64,000 nt of DNA, taken from assembly GCA_030586155.1 (NCBI GenBank), contig CP130741.1, forward strand, positions 676,680 to 740,679. Reading direction: 5' to 3'. The translations under genes and the position numbers were made by a program. Positions 1 through 8,258 of this stretch are shown in pieces (the first letter of the stretch is position 1; each line of letters opens with the position of its first letter). Below the pieces are notes generated by a model that made no database searches, was not told the DNA's origin, and saw nothing but the letters and a program-made list of their open reading frames with translations. The stretch comes from Eubacteriaceae bacterium ES3. GTDB taxonomy: Bacteria > Bacillota > Clostridia > Eubacteriales > Eubacteriaceae.

Positions 1-2
1 CC

Positions 3-143
3 AAAGCGAATCAATTGAATCCCTATAAATATCTGGAATTTTTATTGAAAAAGCTTCCAGCGATTCCATTCCATGAAGACAAAACTCTGCTGGATCAGCT
101 GCTTCCCTGGAATGCTGATGTTCAGACTATGTGTAAAGTTTAA
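3..143 (+). CDS. IS66 family transposase, C-terminal fragment (cut by window edge)
   Basis: The frame is open from base 3 to a TAA at 141-143 and encodes about 46 residues beginning KANQLNPYKYLEFLLKKLP and containing LLPWN. This N-P-Y-x-Y-L-x-x-L-L-x-x-L-P and L-L-P-W arrangement is the usual C-terminal tail of IS66 transposases (TnpC). The catalytic DDE core is upstream of the window. Its terminator hairpin follows at 160-178. The start codon is not visible. Confidence 0.75.
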   Translation, partial: KANQLNPYKYLEFLLKKLPAIPFHEDKTLLDQLLPWNADVQTMCKV

Positions 144-159
144 TAGTGTAAATAGAAAA

Positions 160-190
160 TGGCGGCTTTTAGGCCGCCATACTTATTTTT
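160..190 (+). terminator. Hairpin terminator of the IS66 transposase
   Basis: ATGGCGGC, TTTTAG and GCCGCCAT form a perfect 8-bp stem, followed shortly by TATTTTTTG. It ends the transposase transcript inside the element. Confidence 0.55.
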
Positions 191-216
191 TGTACATGCT
201 TTTATTGGACGCTTAC

Positions 217-254
217 AAAGCAACAGCGATTTTGCGATCTGAGGTTGGGATCAT
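217..254 (-). pseudogene. IS3 family transposase orfB, first 12 codons only
   Basis: An ATG overlaps the orfA stop codon (ATGA, 251-254) and starts MIPTSDRKIAVA, which resembles the beginning of the DDE transposase subunit of IS3-type elements. The reading frame runs into the IS66 terminus at 216 and meets a TAA at once. The catalytic domain is missing, so this copy cannot transpose by itself. Confidence 0.6.
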
Positions 255-748
255 TCGTCCTCGGGCTCCCCCCAGATCGCTTGTGCCTTTTTTCTAAGCA
301 CCAGTAATGCTGCTGTTTCAGCCAATGCTGCTTCCTTTCGCTTCAGTTCGCGATTGAGTTGGGTCACCTGTTTTTTTGATTCGCTTAGATCTTTTTTAAG
401 TCTCTTTGATTCATTGGCAACACTCCCATTGGCATTGATGCAGGCATCCCGCCAGGCTTCGATTTGTTCAACATAAAGGCCTTTTTCACGGCTATATTCA
501 GCCAGCTCAGCCTGATTCATACGGGCTGTTTCCAGGACGATCAGAAATTTATCCTCACTGGACCAGTCTTCTGAAGTTCCTGTTCCCGAGGGTGCTGCCA
601 TTCCGGACGCTTTTGCCTGCTTCTTCCACTTGAAAAGTGTCTGCTCTGAAACACCGGTTTCATTATGCAGCTGGCGAACTGATTTGCTGATCGGCGGCAA
701 CATCTGCTGGATAATATGTTCTTTGAATTCATCGCTATATTGTGTCAT
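251..748 (-). CDS. IS3 family transposase orfA (helix-turn-helix subunit)
   Basis: This 165-residue protein has an N-terminal helix-turn-helix (residues about 5-45, with the motif TGVSEQTLFKWKKQAK) that binds the element ends. A charged coiled-coil or leucine-zipper stretch follows at about 110-150 (SKRLKKDLSESKKQVTQLNR), and the protein ends LRKKAQAIWGEPEDE. That ending is typical of the site where IS3 orfA hands over to orfB by -1 frameshifting. OrfB follows with a 4-base overlap but is destroyed by the IS66 insertion. OrfA alone may still be made and may act as a regulator of related copies. Confidence 0.8.
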   Translation of the reverse strand: MTQYSDEFKEHIIQQMLPPISKSVRQLHNETGVSEQTLFKWKKQAKASGMAAPSGTGTSEDWSSEDKFLIVLETARMNQAELAEYSREKGLYVEQIEAWRDACINANGSVANESKRLKKDLSESKKQVTQLNRELKRKEAALAETAALLVLRKKAQAIWGEPEDE

Positions 749-826
749 GTGATACTCCTATCCTTTTCTATATTTACTATAATATAGTATATTCAATCAC
801 CTGACAACTATCCTAACACATAGTGA

Positions 827-1165
827 ATTGATGGTGGTATTACTTATACTACTCATGTTGAGAATATTGGTTGGCAGGATTATGTATCTAATGGTGTTAT
901 GGCGGGTACTTCTGGTCGGGGTTTGAGACTTGAGGGAGTCCGAATAAAATTGACTGGAAACGCAGCGAATCAGTATGATGTTTATTATCGTACTCATGTT
1001 CAGAATATTGGTTGGATGGCTTGGGCTTCTAATGGTGCTGACTCTGGTTCTGCGGGGTATGGATGGCGTTTAGAGGGTATTCAGATTCAGTTAGTTCCTA
1101 AGGGGGATCCTGCACCTTCTAATGCTGATGCAGCTAGTAGTGTTCCTTTTGCTCAGGCTGATTAA
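827..1165 (+). pseudogene. ChW-repeat surface protein, C-terminal remnant
   Basis: The frame is open from just beyond the IS3 end to a TAA at 1163-1165. It encodes at least two repeats of the clostridial hydrophobic (ChW) type: THVENIGWQDYVSNG...GRGLRLEGVRIKL and THVQNIGWMAWASNG...GWRLEGIQIQL, each with the conserved glycine-tryptophan and the R-L-E-G-I core. ChW repeats occur in secreted or wall-associated clostridial proteins. The 5' part, with signal peptide and any enzymatic domain, has been removed by the IS3 insertion at 820/821. A TGA sits in frame at 824. A short internal ATG at 899 is unlikely to be a true start. Confidence 0.75.
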
Positions 1166-1182
1166 TTTGAAAATAAAAATAA

Positions 1183-1217
1183 AGACTTGTATATTTAAGT
1201 ATGCAGGTCTTTTTTTG
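1183..1217 (+). terminator. Intrinsic terminator after the ChW remnant
   Basis: AGACTTGTATA and TATGCAGGTCT form an 11-bp stem with two G-U pairs, loop TTTAAG, followed by a T tract. Confidence 0.8.
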
Positions 1218-1366
1218 AAAATAAATATTGAAAATTTTATCAATAAAGCATGATTTTTCCCGCGGATTTCCCGCAAATTTGATTAATTTTGATAGTTTTA
1301 TAAATTCTAAAATGGCTTTAAATAGCCAATATACTCACTTTAAAAACACTACTTTTCATTTGGTAG

Positions 1367-1399
1367 GGGTCGCTGGTTCAAGTCCAGTCGGGATCACCA
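1367..1399 (+). other. tRNA 3'-end fragment, probable attachment site of an integrative element
   Basis: Bases 1372-1399 fold as a canonical T-arm (stem GCTGG, loop TTCAAGT, stem CCAGT), followed by a 7-base acceptor strand CGGGATC, discriminator A and an encoded CCA. The matching 5' acceptor GATCCCG and the D and anticodon arms are not found upstream, so this is not a whole tRNA gene. A tRNA 3' end left beside insertion-sequence debris is what tRNA-directed integrases leave as an att site. The isotype cannot be told from this fragment. Confidence 0.6.
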
Positions 1400-1411
1400 T
1401 TTATGAATCAT

Positions 1412-1440
1412 AACGCCGTTTAGGGCGTTTTTTTATTTTT
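1412..1440 (+). terminator. Terminator downstream of the tRNA fragment
   Basis: AACGCC and GGCGTT form a 6-bp stem around GTTTAG, followed by TTTTTTATTTTTT. It would be the native terminator of the tRNA gene that supplied the fragment. Confidence 0.75.
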
Positions 1441-1609
1441 TGATTTTCACATTGCAGGTATAAGTAGTTAGGTGTAAAATTTTTTTAATATTGTATATAA
1501 ACTTTGTTAGCTATCGAGCTAAACTAGTTAATAAAATGAAAGGACTTTAAGCAAGAAATCTGAAGCGTCAAAATAGCGAGATTACTTGGCTTAATGATTG
1601 TAAGAAGAA

Positions 1610-1936
1610 ATGAAACAGATCACATCAAATGAAGAAATCAACAGATTAAATGCAGAAAATCAGATGTTTTTGTTATATTTTTCAGGGGAAATGTGTAGTG
1701 TGTGTCATGATTTAAAGCCCAAGGTTGAAGAAATGCTGATGAATTACTCTGGTATTGACGTGGCCCAGGTTGATATTAAAAAAGCAGCCGCGATTGCTGC
1801 AAGTTTTCAGATATTTACTGTTCCGGCCGTCATATTTTTTATTGAAGGTAAAGAAACGATACGTCAGGCAGGTGTTTTTAGTATGACAGCGCTTGAAGAA
1901 AAAATAGCTAGATATTATAGACTTCTTAATGAGTAG
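1610..1936 (+). CDS. Thioredoxin-like protein
   Basis: This 108-residue cytosolic protein has a thioredoxin fold. The redox motif is C29-S-V-C32 and the conserved cis-proline lies in the F-T-V-P-A-V segment. The motif is not the classical WCGPC and lacks its Trp and Pro, so it belongs to the divergent thioredoxin-like group that reduces specific partners. It has no signal peptide or membrane segment. The start has a weak site (AAGAAGAA). It stands alone between two terminators (1412 and 2043). The roughly 170 bases upstream contain a loose inverted repeat (about 1549-1596) that may be part of its leader. Confidence 0.8.
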   Translation: MKQITSNEEINRLNAENQMFLLYFSGEMCSVCHDLKPKVEEMLMNYSGIDVAQVDIKKAAAIAASFQIFTVPAVIFFIEGKETIRQAGVFSMTALEEKIARYYRLLNE

Positions 1937-2042
1937 AGATAAATAATTTGTAATGGCTGTATAATAAACAAGAACTGAGATGCGTTGAGAAATCTTGAAT
2001 TTGACTGACGCATTATCAAATATGTCTATATTAGTCTAAATT

Positions 2043-2072
2043 GCGGTTTCTGACCGCTTTTTTTTATTTTTT
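2043..2072 (+). terminator. Intrinsic terminator
   Basis: GCGGT and ACCGC flank TTTCTG-type loop bases and are followed by a run of eight T residues; it separates the thioredoxin gene from sbcD. Confidence 0.75.
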
Positions 2073-2203
2073 TCTGACAAGGAACTTTGTCATCAAACAG
2101 AGATTATAAATCACCATAAAAATAAAATATTTAAAGGTAGAATCAACTTTTTTTAAAAGCCTATGATAAAATGTATTAAAATGCCAGAAAGGAAACGTAA
2201 ACA

Positions 2204-3355
2204 ATGAAATTAATCCATCTGTCAGATCTGCATATCGGAAAAAAAGTCCATGAATTTTCGATGATTGAAGATCAGAAGTACATCTTAAATGAAATATTAA
2301 ATATTGTTAAAAATGAAAAGGTGGAGGGGCTTATTATTGCCGGTGATATTTACGACAGACCAGTTCCCTCGGCTGAAGCCGTAGATTTGTTTGATGACTT
2401 TCTGACTGACCTGGCAACTCTCGAGATTCCGGTTATGATAATCAGCGGCAATCATGATAGTCCTGAGCGGCTTAATTTTGGCAGTCGGATTATGGGAAAG
2501 CATCAGGTATATATTGCCGGGCAGTTTAATGGCCAACTTGAAAAAGTTACGTTTAAAGATGATTATGGTAAAATAAATGTTTATCTGATGCCTTTTTTAA
2601 AGCCGGTGGTCGTCAACCGGAAATTATCGCTGGAAACAAAGACTTATGATGAAAGTATCAGAGAAACACTTAATACAGTAAAAATTAATCAAACGGAAAG
2701 AAATATTCTGGTTGCCCATCAGTTTGTTACCTCAGGTGAGAAGAATCCTGAGCGATCCGATTCAGAGGTTAAGTCTTTAGGGGGAGTCGATAATGTGGAT
2801 GTGTCAGCATTTGATGCCTTTGATTATGTAGCCCTTGGTCATATTCACCGCCCCCAGCAAATGGGGAGAGAAACGGTCCGTTACTGTGGATCACCTTTAA
2901 AGTATTCTTTTTCTGAATCTAAGCATCAGAAGTCGGTGACCCTGCTAGACTTTCAGGAAAAAAGCAACTTAAAGCAAAAACAGATAGAACTTCATCCGCG
3001 CAGAGATTTAAGGGAAATTCGCTGCTCTTTAAGTGACTTAGAAGCTGGGAAAGCCCTGGAAGAAGTATCTGCTGATTGTTATGTGCATATAATCTTAACC
3101 GATGAAGAGGAAATTATTGATGCTATTGGAAAGGTTCGTCAAATCTATCCCCACGTAATGATTCTGGATTTTGATAATTGCAGAAGTAGAGAAAACGAAA
3201 GTCTCAATAATCTGACCAGTGAAGATTTAAAAGAAAAATCTCATCTTGAGCTTTTTTCAGACTTTTACATGAATCAGAATAATCTGAAAATGACAGAATC
3301 ACAAATAAATATCTTTACGGAAATTATTGAAAAGCTCAAGGAGAGAAGCCTGTGA
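2204..3355 (+). CDS. sbcD: Exonuclease SbcD, Mre11-type nuclease subunit
   Basis: This is the 383-residue nuclease subunit of the SbcCD complex, which cleaves hairpins and protein-blocked DNA ends at cruciforms and palindromes. Calcineurin-like metallophosphoesterase motifs are in order: LSDLHIGKK (residues 6-14), AGDIYDRPVP (about 46-55), SGNHDSPERL (about 81-90), VAHQFV (about 169) and YVALGHIHRPQQ (about 208-219). These supply the two-metal site. The C-terminal third is the usual capping and SbcC-binding region. RBS AGAAAGGAAA precedes the ATG. It overlaps sbcC by 4 bases (GTGA), so the two are translationally coupled. Confidence 0.97.
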   Translation: MKLIHLSDLHIGKKVHEFSMIEDQKYILNEILNIVKNEKVEGLIIAGDIYDRPVPSAEAVDLFDDFLTDLATLEIPVMIISGNHDSPERLNFGSRIMGKHQVYIAGQFNGQLEKVTFKDDYGKINVYLMPFLKPVVVNRKLSLETKTYDESIRETLNTVKINQTERNILVAHQFVTSGEKNPERSDSEVKSLGGVDNVDVSAFDAFDYVALGHIHRPQQMGRETVRYCGSPLKYSFSESKHQKSVTLLDFQEKSNLKQKQIELHPRRDLREIRCSLSDLEAGKALEEVSADCYVHIILTDEEEIIDAIGKVRQIYPHVMILDFDNCRSRENESLNNLTSEDLKEKSHLELFSDFYMNQNNLKMTESQINIFTEIIEKLKERSL

Positions 3356-6300
3356 AACCGATAAAACTTACGATGAGCGGCTTTTGCCCCTATGCAGATA
3401 CGGTTGAAATTGATTTTGATCTTTTTGACGGCAGTGGTCTTTTTCTGATTACCGGTGAAACCGGTGCCGGAAAAACAACAATATTTGATGGGATATCCTT
3501 TGCCCTATTTGGAGAAGCCAGTGGTGAAAACCGTGGCAATGATATGCTTCGTAGTGATTTTGCCAAGCCGGAAACACCGACATTTGTTAAACTGGTCTTT
3601 GAAGATAAGGGGCATACTTATGAGATTGAGCGAAATCCAAAGTACTATCGCCCCAAAAAACGCGGAGACTCGGGTGAAATGACTTTGCAAAATGCCAATG
3701 CCAGTTTGATTTTACCAGACAATGGGGTGATTTCTGGCGCTCGTGAAGTAACAGACCATGTTGTTGAGCTGCTGGGGATTAATCATCAGCAGTTTAAGCA
3801 GATTTCGATGGTTGCCCAAGGTGAATTTTTAAAGCTGCTCTTTGCTGATAGTGACGAACGCGGCAAGATTTTTCGGAAAGTTTTTGGCACTGAAATTTAT
3901 GAAAGAACTCAAAAAGAACTGAAAAATAAAATGATTAGCCTTAAAAAAGACCTGGCTGACATTGATCAATCTATTCTTCAGTATAATGACGGCATTATCT
4001 GTGAAGGCGAAAAAGAAGAAGCCTATCTAAATCTAAAAGATAGTGTTTACGGATTGCCGCAAATGCTGCTACTGCTTAACGAGCTGATTGAAGAGAGCAG
4101 CAGACAGAGAAAAGGATTGTCAGAAGAAAATATAATGCTTCAGCGCGAAATCAATAAGTTGGTGGAGCAGATTAGTAAAGGGGAGCAAATTAACAGCTTG
4201 TTTGAAGAGCTGGAGATTGAGACCAGTAGGTCGATTAGACTTTCTGAGAAAGCTGATGCGATCCAAATTAAAAAGCAGGAGCTGGAGTTGGGGAAACTGG
4301 CGCTTTATCAGGTTAAGCCTGCCTTTGATGACTATGGGCGCCTGGAAAAACAGCAAAAAGAAATCGAAGCAAATATTGAGAAAAACCGACAGGTTATCAC
4401 CCAAAGTCTACCGCTCAAAGAAAGAGGGAAAATAGAACTCGATAAGCTAAAAGACCAGGAGCCGCAACGTGAGGTCTTAGCTACCGAAATAAAAAATCTT
4501 GAGGCCAGTTTGCCGGAATATGAAAAACTGGCGGAAGTCAACAGTAGACTGCATGAACTTGAAGGGGAAAGAAAAAAGCAAAATGAACGGTTATTTGAAG
4601 GTGGTAAATTTTTAAGTGAGCAAAAAGATCGAATTGAAAATATCCAATTAGAATTAAATCCCTTAAAAGATGTTGAAACCAGAAAAATAAGACTGGAACA
4701 AAATCTGGAAATTAAACAAAAAGAGCGCGCCGATCTGCAAGAAATAATCAAAAATATTAAAAGCGGCCAGGATATTAAGCAAGAATACAAGTCAAAACAA
4801 AAAGAATGTCAAGACAAAGAACAAGACTATAATTTATTTAAACAGCAGTATGACGAACAGGAACGCCTTTTTTATCGGGAACAGGCAGGGATACTGGCAG
4901 AAACGCTAACAGCAGATGTGCCCTGCCCGGTTTGCGGATCAATTAGCCATCCGAATAAGGCGAAGAAGGCAGCTAACGCCCCTAGTCAGGAAAAGCTGAA
5001 CAATGAGAAAAAAGAACTGGAGAAAATTCGCACTGCCTGGACAAAATTAAGCGAAATCTGTAATGGACTTAAAACTAAATATGAGACCAGGCGTGAACAA
5101 ATAAGAACAGATGCCGGGAAACTAAATTTCGACGTATCTTTAAAGGGGCCGGAAATTCTTGAAGCAAGCAGCGAACGAGAAACTAGCGTAAACGCGGCTA
5201 TTAAAAAACTCCAGGAGGAACTGGTAGCGGCTCAACAAGCAGTTTTATTAAAACAGAAGCTTGAAAAAGAAACAGAAATTCGTCAGAATAAAGTCAATTT
5301 GAGTGAACAGGAAATCGAAAAAATTAAAGCGGCAATTGCTCAATTAGAAGTCAACGCTACCGCCATAAAAACTGAAATTCAGGGTTTTAAGAAACGGTTG
5401 GAATTTTCTGAACAGCTAGAGGCTCAAAAGGTTTTAAAAGAAAAACAGAAAGACCTGAGCCAAAGAAAAGCGGAATTTTTAGCGGCACAAAAGACTTATC
5501 AGGCGATTTGTGATCGGCTCAATCATGAAGAGACTTTAATGAATGCTAACTCTGACCAGCTTGAAAAAACACTTGAAGAAAAAGAGTTGGCACAAAAGCT
5601 ACTTGAAAAAAAACTTATGGAGTATGGTTTTAACGAACTAAAAGCTTATGAATCGGCGGTCATGTCAGAACAGGCCTTGAAGGAAAGAGAAGTAGAAATT
5701 AATCTCTATAATCAGGAGACTAATGAAATCCAGACAAGGATCAATCAACTGAAAAAACAGATTGCCGGTCAGGAAAAAGCTGATATCCAGAAACTTAAGA
5801 ATAATCAGCAAGACTTAAAAGAAAAACAGATTAAGCTTCAGGGTGAGCAGGCAAACGTTGAACATATTATTCAAACCAATCAGAAGATTTTACAAGAACT
5901 GCAGGTAAAATCCCGGGAAAGAGATAGTATTGAAAAAAATTACAGCGAAATAAAAGTACTTTCCGATACAGCAAATGGCGATTTAAGCGGCAAACAGAAA
6001 CTGGCATTTGAGCAATACGTTCAGGGCGTTTATTTCGATATGATCTTAAAAGAAGCTAATAAGCGTTTCGGCTTTATGAGTGGCAACCGTTATGCATTAG
6101 TCAGGAAAGAAGGGAGTGCCGATAAAAAAAGTAAATCCGGCCTGGAAATAGATGTTAAGGACCGGCATACAGCTAAAAACAGAAGTGTGAAATCTTTGTC
6201 CGGAGGAGAGTCGTTTAAGGCTTCTCTATCGCTAGCATTGGGACTTTCAGATGTCGTTCAGAATTTTTCTGGTGGTGTACAGGTTGAGACCATGTTTATT

Positions 6301-6486
6301 GACGAGGGTTTTGGAACCTTAGATAGTGAATCTCTAGAAACAGCTATGGGTATCCTGGCTGATTTGACTGAAGGAAACCGATTAGTCGGTATTATTTCAC
6401 ACCTCGAAGAACTTAAAAGCAGAATTGATAAAAAGATTGTTATAACTAGAAATCCTCAAGGCAGCAGCATACAGGTTCAAGCCTAG
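3352..6486 (+). CDS. sbcC: Exonuclease SbcC, Rad50-type ATPase subunit
   Basis: This 1044-residue SMC-like ATPase partners SbcD. The N-terminal lobe carries Walker A GETGAGKTT (35-43) and a Q-loop region (MVAQGEFLKLL, about 154-164). Two long coiled-coil arms (about 200-500 and 560-860) flank the zinc hook C525-P-V-C528, which dimerises two complexes. The C-terminal lobe has the signature SLSGGESFKASLSLALG (about 947-963) and Walker B MFIDEGFGTLD (about 981-991). It starts with GTG overlapping the sbcD stop, behind AAGGAGAG. Length and domain order are normal, so the gene appears intact. Confidence 0.97.
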   Translation: MKPIKLTMSGFCPYADTVEIDFDLFDGSGLFLITGETGAGKTTIFDGISFALFGEASGENRGNDMLRSDFAKPETPTFVKLVFEDKGHTYEIERNPKYYRPKKRGDSGEMTLQNANASLILPDNGVISGAREVTDHVVELLGINHQQFKQISMVAQGEFLKLLFADSDERGKIFRKVFGTEIYERTQKELKNKMISLKKDLADIDQSILQYNDGIICEGEKEEAYLNLKDSVYGLPQMLLLLNELIEESSRQRKGLSEENIMLQREINKLVEQISKGEQINSLFEELEIETSRSIRLSEKADAIQIKKQELELGKLALYQVKPAFDDYGRLEKQQKEIEANIEKNRQVITQSLPLKERGKIELDKLKDQEPQREVLATEIKNLEASLPEYEKLAEVNSRLHELEGERKKQNERLFEGGKFLSEQKDRIENIQLELNPLKDVETRKIRLEQNLEIKQKERADLQEIIKNIKSGQDIKQEYKSKQKECQDKEQDYNLFKQQYDEQERLFYREQAGILAETLTADVPCPVCGSISHPNKAKKAANAPSQEKLNNEKKELEKIRTAWTKLSEICNGLKTKYETRREQIRTDAGKLNFDVSLKGPEILEASSERETSVNAAIKKLQEELVAAQQAVLLKQKLEKETEIRQNKVNLSEQEIEKIKAAIAQLEVNATAIKTEIQGFKKRLEFSEQLEAQKVLKEKQKDLSQRKAEFLAAQKTYQAICDRLNHEETLMNANSDQLEKTLEEKELAQKLLEKKLMEYGFNELKAYESAVMSEQALKEREVEINLYNQETNEIQTRINQLKKQIAGQEKADIQKLKNNQQDLKEKQIKLQGEQANVEHIIQTNQKILQELQVKSRERDSIEKNYSEIKVLSDTANGDLSGKQKLAFEQYVQGVYFDMILKEANKRFGFMSGNRYALVRKEGSADKKSKSGLEIDVKDRHTAKNRSVKSLSGGESFKASLSLALGLSDVVQNFSGGVQVETMFIDEGFGTLDSESLETAMGILADLTEGNRLVGIISHLEELKSRIDKKIVITRNPQGSSIQVQA

Positions 6487-6531
6487 ATGTCGAGTTAAAT
6501 CCTAATTTAGAGATGAATTTATAAGGAGCCG

Positions 6532-8082
6532 ATGATGAATGGACTTACTAAAAAAATATTCAAATGCATCTCACCACCGGGAGATGGAGATATCCGTGGA
6601 GATCGGGAGAGGATTCTCGATGCCTTGAGTCAGGAATTTGGACAAGTACGTTTACCTGAGCGGTTGTTAAAAAAAATATATCCGCTGTGTCGTGATGCCA
6701 ACTGGCAAATTACAGTGACATTAATCAACTTGGATGAATGTTGGCAGATTATTCATATTGAGGCAGGAGATCAGACGCATCGTCATTTCGGTTTTGCAGC
6801 TGATTTAGGCAGTACATCAGTCGCAATGCGTTTGGTTGATTTAAATAGCGGATCAGTTATGGCAGAGGATAGCCTTTTAAACGATCAGATTCAGTTTGGT
6901 GACGATATCTTGACACGGATATTTCATGTTAAAAATCGAGATGACCAGCTGCTTAGAATTCAAAAGGTAACGATTAATACGCTGAATGCCCTAATGACTA
7001 AACTGGCAGCAGAAGTAAATGTCAGGCTTGAAGATGTGACGATGACAGTGGTTGCAGGTAACACGACGATGATCCATTTTCTGATGGGTGTTGATCCCTG
7101 GCCGATATTTGAATATCCGTTTACCCCAGTTTTTAACTATCCTGGGCTTGTTTCAACTGCTGAGATGGGGTTGTTCTGTAGTGGTGCAGTCTATTGTCTG
7201 CCTTCTGTAGCCAATTATCTGGGTGGTGATACCGTTAGTGGATTACTGGTAGCAGGACTTCATCGTAAAGAAGAATTGGGTTTGTTTATCGATATCGGCA
7301 CAAATGGGGAGATGGTTCTAGGCAACAAAGATTTTTTGGTGGCCGGAGCAGGAGCGGCGGGTCCAGCACTGGAAGGCGGTATCAGTCAGACTGGGATGAA
7401 AGCAACTGCAGGGGCTGTTGATTCAGTTATAATTGAAAATAATCAGTTAAAATGCACCACGATAACTGGCAGCAAACCGCTGGGAATCTGTGGCTCAGGG
7501 ATCGTAGACCTGATTGCTCAGATGCTGCTAAATGAATGGATTGATTTTTCCGGACGATTCAATACTGACCGTTCAGAACGAATTGTTATGCGAGACGGTA
7601 AATTGGGGGTATGCTATGCATGGTCTTCTGAATCAGAAAGCGGATTAGACCTTCTATTTAGCGAAGAAGATCTGAAACAGTTTATTGATACTAAAGCTGC
7701 AGCCAGTACAATGGTTTCCTATCTTCTGGAACGATTAGGTGTTAAAGCGCTTGAAATAGAGCGGGTTTATGTTTCAGGTGCTTTTGGCACCTACATTAAT
7801 TTAGAGTCTGCAATCACAATTGGATTATATCCGGATTTGCCGCGGGATCGTTTTGTTTTTCAGGGGAACAGTTCGCTTCTGGGTGCTGTAAATCTTCTGA
7901 CAGATGCAAACAAAATAGATGAGGTTGTTAAATTGCAGAAAAGAATTGAATATCTGGAATTTGGTGCAGCCATCGATTTTATATCGCGAATGTATTCAGC
8001 AAGATTTTTGCCGCATACCAATCTTGACGATTATCCATCGGTTAAAGCCTCCCTAATTAAAAGAGGAATCCTACGCTCTTGA
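6532..8082 (+). CDS. RACo-like ASKHA-domain corrinoid reductive activator (no Fe-S domain)
   Basis: This 516-residue protein belongs to the ASKHA/DUF4445 family of ATP-dependent activators (RACo, RamA, RamQ) that re-reduce inactive Co(II) corrinoid proteins during methyl transfer. The ATPase core includes FAADLGSTSVAMRL (about 87-100), VAGNTTMIH, LFIDIGTNGEMVLG (about 252-265), GAGAAGPALEGG and ICGSGIVDLI. RACo normally begins with a [2Fe-2S] ferredoxin domain and RamA ends with a cysteine-rich ferredoxin domain; neither is present, so electrons must come from another protein. AAGGAG sits 3 bases before the first ATG and 6 before the second (6535), so 6535 may be the real start. The MttB-like gene 176 bases downstream supports a methyltransferase role. 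Confidence 0.85.
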   Translation: MMNGLTKKIFKCISPPGDGDIRGDRERILDALSQEFGQVRLPERLLKKIYPLCRDANWQITVTLINLDECWQIIHIEAGDQTHRHFGFAADLGSTSVAMRLVDLNSGSVMAEDSLLNDQIQFGDDILTRIFHVKNRDDQLLRIQKVTINTLNALMTKLAAEVNVRLEDVTMTVVAGNTTMIHFLMGVDPWPIFEYPFTPVFNYPGLVSTAEMGLFCSGAVYCLPSVANYLGGDTVSGLLVAGLHRKEELGLFIDIGTNGEMVLGNKDFLVAGAGAAGPALEGGISQTGMKATAGAVDSVIIENNQLKCTTITGSKPLGICGSGIVDLIAQMLLNEWIDFSGRFNTDRSERIVMRDGKLGVCYAWSSESESGLDLLFSEEDLKQFIDTKAAASTMVSYLLERLGVKALEIERVYVSGAFGTYINLESAITIGLYPDLPRDRFVFQGNSSLLGAVNLLTDANKIDEVVKLQKRIEYLEFGAAIDFISRMYSARFLPHTNLDDYPSVKASLIKRGILRS

Positions 8083-8258
8083 TAATTTAAAACTGCAAGA
8101 AATAACCAGATGAATGGCTGGAAACTAAAAGTTCAAATATTAATTTAGAGAGCAACGATTTTGTAGAGGCAAAATTTACAAATTGCTAGCTGTAAAAGGT
8201 ATAGGAGCTATTGTTATCAAAAGATAAATAAGTGGACATGTTTTATAAAGGAGCAATG

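Larger units (their letters stand above)
1..216 (+). mobile_element. Right end of an IS66-family insertion sequence (left part outside window)
   Basis: The stretch carries the C-terminus of an IS66-type transposase, then a hairpin, then an end reading GGACGCTTAC at 207-216. Read from outside the element, that end is GTAAGCGTCC, the terminus typical of the IS66 family. The next 8 bases (217-224, AAAGCAAC) would be the target duplication, because IS66 elements make 8-bp duplications; the other copy lies outside the window. Immediately beyond it the sequence continues as the interrupted start of an IS3 orfB, so the junction is well placed. Confidence 0.75.
217..820 (-). mobile_element. Truncated IS3-family element (orfA intact, orfB interrupted by IS66)
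   Basis: The element reads leftwards. Its outer end is TGTGTTAGGATAGTTGTCAG on the minus strand (820 downwards), with the TG terminus usual for IS3-family ends. It then carries a full orfA and the first codons of orfB. OrfB stops matching at 217, where the IS66 end begins. The distal half of the element would lie on the far side of the IS66 copy, outside the window. Confidence 0.65.

Noticed and set aside
1228-1413. 61-residue ORF on the top strand
   Set aside because: It runs through the tRNA fragment and has no RBS; the tRNA T-arm and terminator explain the sequence better.
4332-4790. 152-residue Ser/Phe-rich ORF opposite sbcC
   Set aside because: It is the complement of the Lys/Glu-rich coiled coil of SbcC.
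2204-6486. SbcCD as a phage-defence system
   Set aside because: It is the ordinary housekeeping pair with normal lengths, and no defence genes are adjacent.
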